NCBI GenBank assembly: GCA_003158755.1 | Contig: PMLF01000082.1 | Coordinates: 10,821 to 19,083 of the forward strand | Direction of reading: 5' to 3' | Length of the DNA: 8,263 bases | Source: Elusimicrobiota bacterium | Lineage (GTDB): Bacteria > Elusimicrobiota > Elusimicrobia > FEN-1173 | Shown: positions 5,964 to 8,263 of the stretch, one piece after another | Position numbering within the stretch: the first letter of the stretch is position 1 | Layout of the letters: each line of letters begins with the position of its first letter | Notes under the pieces: model-generated | The model's database searches: none | Seen by the model: the letters and a program-made list of their open reading frames with translations, nothing else | What the model was told of the DNA's origin: nothing | Made by a program: the position numbers and the translations under genes

Positions 5964-7634
5964 ATGGTCTCGAAGAACCCGCCGAAAGCGGTCAAGCTGG
6001 GGGACCTGCTGGTGGAAGTGGGTCTCATCACCTCCGCGCAATTAGGTCAGGCGGCGGAGCTCCAAAAGGCCAAGGGAGGCCGGTTGGGAGACCTTCTGGT
6101 AGACCTTAAATTTTTGACCCGCGAAGTGCTTCTGACTTTCCTGGGGAAGCGCAGCGGCGCGCCGTTCGTTTCCCTGGCTGAATACGGGACCGTTTCTTCC
6201 GACGTCCTTTCCCTGATCCAGGAATCCGTCGCCCGGCGGCAGAAGGTCCTTCCCCTCCGTCGTTGCGGGGACGAACTCACGGTGGCCATGGCCGACCCCT
6301 TGAACGTTTTCGCCACGGACGACCTCCGCGCCATGACCGGATGCGAGATCAAAGTCGTCATCGCCGACGAAGAGGAGCTCCTCGCCGCCGTCGAGATGTT
6401 TTACGGCGACGCCTGCGAGGTTCCTTCCGTTGAGGGCCAAGTCCGGTTCGACCCTCCCGTCGAAGGAGAGGCGGCCCCGGTCCCGGACGTCTCCGGCGGA
6501 CAGGCGGCGAACCTCCTAAATGTTTTGCTGGAAAACGCGGCCCGGGCCGGCGTTTCGGCGGTGCATTTGGAGCCCGGCGAAAACACCCTCCGCGTGCGCT
6601 ACCGTCTGTCGGGGAAGCTCCTCCCCCGTCCCGAGATCGCGGGCAAGTTCCAGGAGGGCCTGGCGGTCCGCGTTAAGACGCTGGCCCACATGAACCCTTT
6701 GGAGACGTGGGCGCCTCAGGAAGGCCACATCCGGGCCAAGGTGAACGGCCGCGAGTTGGACATCCGAGTCTCCACGTTGCCCACGTTTTACGGCGAGAAG
6801 ATCGTGCTGCGCTTCGTCGAGGACTCCCGAAGCGAACTGGACCTGGAAAAGATGGGTTTGGACGCGCCCACGCTGGCCTGCCTTCGCCAGATTTTGGAGA
6901 CCCCCGGAGGGCTCCTCCTGATCGCCGGGCCGGCCGGTTCCGGCAAGACCGATTTCTTTTACGCCTGCCTCCTCCAGGGACTCCGTCCCGACCGCCACGT
7001 GGCGACCTTGGAGGACCCCGTCGAAAACTGCCTGCCGGGAGTGATCCAAATCCAGGCCCGCCCCCACGTGGGGCTCACCGTGGCGTCGGGAGTCCGTTCC
7101 TTGATGCGGCAGGACCCGGACCTGATCGGGGTGGGGGACCTCCGCCAGGACGACGACGTTTTGGCCGCCCTGGAAGCGGTTCAGGCGGGGGTTCCGGTGA
7201 TCGCCACCCTCCGGGTTTCTTCTCCCGCGTCGGTGGTGGCGCGCCTCCTGGAGGCGGGTGCGACGGCGGAGTCGGCGGCCGCGGCCCTCAAGGGCGTGGT
7301 GATCTTGAGGCAGGCCCGGGCCCTGTGCACGGCCTGCCGGGAATCCTACAATCTTCCCCGTGAAGCGCTCGCGGACATGGGGTTTTCCAAAGCCGCGCTC
7401 CGAAACGTTCCGGAGGGGTCCGTGCTCCTCTTCCGCTCCAAGGGCTGCGAGGCCTGCGGAGGGACGAAGCTCGGGGGGAAAGTCACGGTGGCGGCGGTGG
7501 TTCCGTTGGACGATGAACTCTCCGACGGTGTTCGACGAGGGGACGGCGGCGCTTTCCTCACGGGCGCCCTCCGCGAAGCGGCTTTGCGAAAAGCGATGGA
7601 AGGAACGATCCCTTTGGATGAAGCGTTGCGATGA
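5964..7634 (+). CDS. GspE/PilB-like type IV pilus ATPase with MshEN domain and degenerate catalytic motifs
   Basis: Architecture is that of PilB/MshE/GspE assembly ATPases, which form cytoplasmic hexamers at the base of type IV pilus or type II secretion machines. Numbering is from ATG 5964 (556 residues). The N-terminal MshEN domain has two 24-residue motifs, 11-34 (KLGDLLVEVGLIT...LQ) and 40-63 (RLGDLLVDLKFLT...), separated by five residues as in c-di-GMP-binding members. The N2 domain begins near SAVHLEP (198-204). Walker A GPAGSGKT (322-329) and the Asp box TLEDPVE (348-354) are intact. Walker B reads LIGVGDLR: D392 stands where the family has catalytic Glu. The His box reads ATLRVSS, with R417 in place of His. 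The usual AERRLPQDGR is PLETWAPQEGH (245-255), losing arginines. Zinc cysteines C455, C458, C495 and C498 are kept. Longer starts at TTG 5943 and ATG 5946 abut or overlap the preceding inverted repeat; 5964 follows a G-rich run. It is 27 bases before pilT. Likely a regulatory or weakly active paralogue. Confidence 0.9.
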   Translation: MVSKNPPKAVKLGDLLVEVGLITSAQLGQAAELQKAKGGRLGDLLVDLKFLTREVLLTFLGKRSGAPFVSLAEYGTVSSDVLSLIQESVARRQKVLPLRRCGDELTVAMADPLNVFATDDLRAMTGCEIKVVIADEEELLAAVEMFYGDACEVPSVEGQVRFDPPVEGEAAPVPDVSGGQAANLLNVLLENAARAGVSAVHLEPGENTLRVRYRLSGKLLPRPEIAGKFQEGLAVRVKTLAHMNPLETWAPQEGHIRAKVNGRELDIRVSTLPTFYGEKIVLRFVEDSRSELDLEKMGLDAPTLACLRQILETPGGLLLIAGPAGSGKTDFFYACLLQGLRPDRHVATLEDPVENCLPGVIQIQARPHVGLTVASGVRSLMRQDPDLIGVGDLRQDDDVLAALEAVQAGVPVIATLRVSSPASVVARLLEAGATAESAAAALKGVVILRQARALCTACRESYNLPREALADMGFSKAALRNVPEGSVLLFRSKGCEACGGTKLGGKVTVAAVVPLDDELSDGVRRGDGGAFLTGALREAALRKAMEGTIPLDEALR

Positions 7635-7650
7635 CGCGACCCGCAATTCT

Positions 7651-7654
7651 AGGA
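7651..7654 (+). promoter_or_regulatory. Shine-Dalgarno-like site deciding the pilT start
   Basis: AGGA lies seven bases before ATG 7662 and favours that start over the in-frame ATG at 7671. The same bases also form a -10-like TAGGAT (7650-7655) six bases before the ATG, the spacing seen at other starts in this window, so the site can be read either way. Given the 27-base gap after the upstream pilus ATPase, cotranscription with ribosome binding here is the simpler reading. Confidence 0.4.
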
Positions 7655-7661
7655 TGACACC

Positions 7662-8263
7662 ATGATCAACATGAACGACCTCCTCATCATGATGGTCCAG
7701 AAGAAAGCGTCGGACCTTCACCTGACGGTGGGCGCATCGCCCGCCCTGCGGATCGACGGCTTGATCGTCCAGACGCCCTTGGAAAAGCTCACCCCGGAAT
7801 CCTGCCAGCGCCTGATCTATTCCCTCTTGTCCGACGCCCAGAAGCAGCGGTACGAGTCGGAGAACGAGCTGGACGTCTCGTTCGGCATCAAAGGGTTGGG
7901 GCGGGTCCGGATGAACGTGTTCCGCCAGAGGGGCAGCGTGGGGGCGGCCCTTCGGTCCGTGCCCTCCCGCTTCATGACCTTCGAGGAATTGGGTCTTCCG
8001 CCCGCCATCACCGAGGTCCTCAAGCTTCCCCGCGGGCTGGTCCTGGTGACGGGGCCGACGGGTTCGGGCAAGTCCACCACTCTGGCCAGCATGATCGACA
8101 AAATCAACGAGTCGCGGCCCAACCACATCATCACCGTGGAAGACCCCATCGAGTACCTCCATTTCCATAAAATGTCCATCGTCAATCAGCGGGAACTGGG
8201 GCACGACACGTCCACCTACACCCAGGCGCTGAAGTACGTCCTCCGGCAGGACCCGGACGTGAT
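7662..8263 (+). CDS. pilT: Type IV pilus retraction ATPase PilT, 5' part
   Basis: The first 200 codons are in the window; the gene runs off the right edge with no stop. PilT is the cytoplasmic hexameric ATPase that depolymerises type IV pili, powering twitching motility, adhesion and DNA uptake. The start MINMNDLLIMMVQKKASDLHLTVG is the typical PilT N-terminal PAS-like domain opening with SDLHL at 17-21. RVRMNVFRQRG (81-91) and RSVPSRFMTFEELGLP (98-113) are the conserved linker segments. Walker A GPTGSGKS is at 131-138, followed by TTLASMIDKINE. The Asp box ITVEDPIEYLH is at 157-167, and VNQRELGHDT (174-183) and ALKYVLRQDPDV (189-200) lead into the Walker B region, where the window ends. Everything visible is canonical, in contrast to the degenerate ATPase just upstream. 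There is no MshEN domain, as expected for PilT rather than PilB. Confidence 0.96.
   Translation, partial: MINMNDLLIMMVQKKASDLHLTVGASPALRIDGLIVQTPLEKLTPESCQRLIYSLLSDAQKQRYESENELDVSFGIKGLGRVRMNVFRQRGSVGAALRSVPSRFMTFEELGLPPAITEVLKLPRGLVLVTGPTGSGKSTTLASMIDKINESRPNHIITVEDPIEYLHFHKMSIVNQRELGHDTSTYTQALKYVLRQDPDV

Noticed and set aside
6516..8204. A 562-codon open frame on the - strand opposite the two pilus ATPase genes
   Set aside because: It is antisense to two clearly conserved proteins, is rich in His/Arg/Gly/Asp with no family motif, and is the kind of shadow frame that high third-position GC creates.

Overview
This is a dense, GC-rich bacterial chromosome segment with AT-rich islands between genes. 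It carries seven protein genes: six on the + strand and one on the - strand. Two of the + strand genes are cut by the window edges. I see no RNA gene, CRISPR array, prophage or transposase. The lineage cannot be fixed from the sequence. The type IV pilus motor genes, the phosphotransacetylase and the large membrane-anchored protein at the left edge would suit an uncultured Gram-negative-type bacterium such as Elusimicrobiota or a relative, but this is a guess.

Layout. (1) Positions 1-1517 hold the 3' part of an unrecognised membrane protein whose frame is open through the left edge. (2) Positions 1563-2741, on the - strand and convergent with it, encode a stand-alone AAA ATPase of the AAA_14/DUF4143 type. 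(3) An AT-rich divergent promoter region (2742-2920) leads to a TetA-like MFS drug/H+ antiporter (2921-4183). (4) A gap containing a perfect GC-rich palindrome (4197-4219) precedes coaD (4291-4806, CoA biosynthesis). coaD overlaps a TTG-started pta-type phosphotransacetylase by four bases, so CoA synthesis and acetyl-CoA/acetyl-phosphate interconversion are probably expressed together. (5) A long purine/pyrimidine inverted repeat (5859-5944) separates that pair from type IV pilus genes: a GspE/PilB-like ATPase with an MshEN (c-di-GMP-type) N-terminus but a damaged catalytic core (5964-7634), then a canonical pilT (7662 to the right edge).

The two points most worth following are these. First, the PilB-like protein has lost the Walker B glutamate, the His-box histidine and several conserved arginines, yet keeps Walker A, the zinc cysteines and the ligand-binding N-terminus, next to an intact PilT. 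Second, several starts share an architecture: a -10-like hexamer exactly six bases before the ATG, mostly with no Shine-Dalgarno sequence, suggesting leaderless transcription. Nothing here is clearly a new defence or mobile system.
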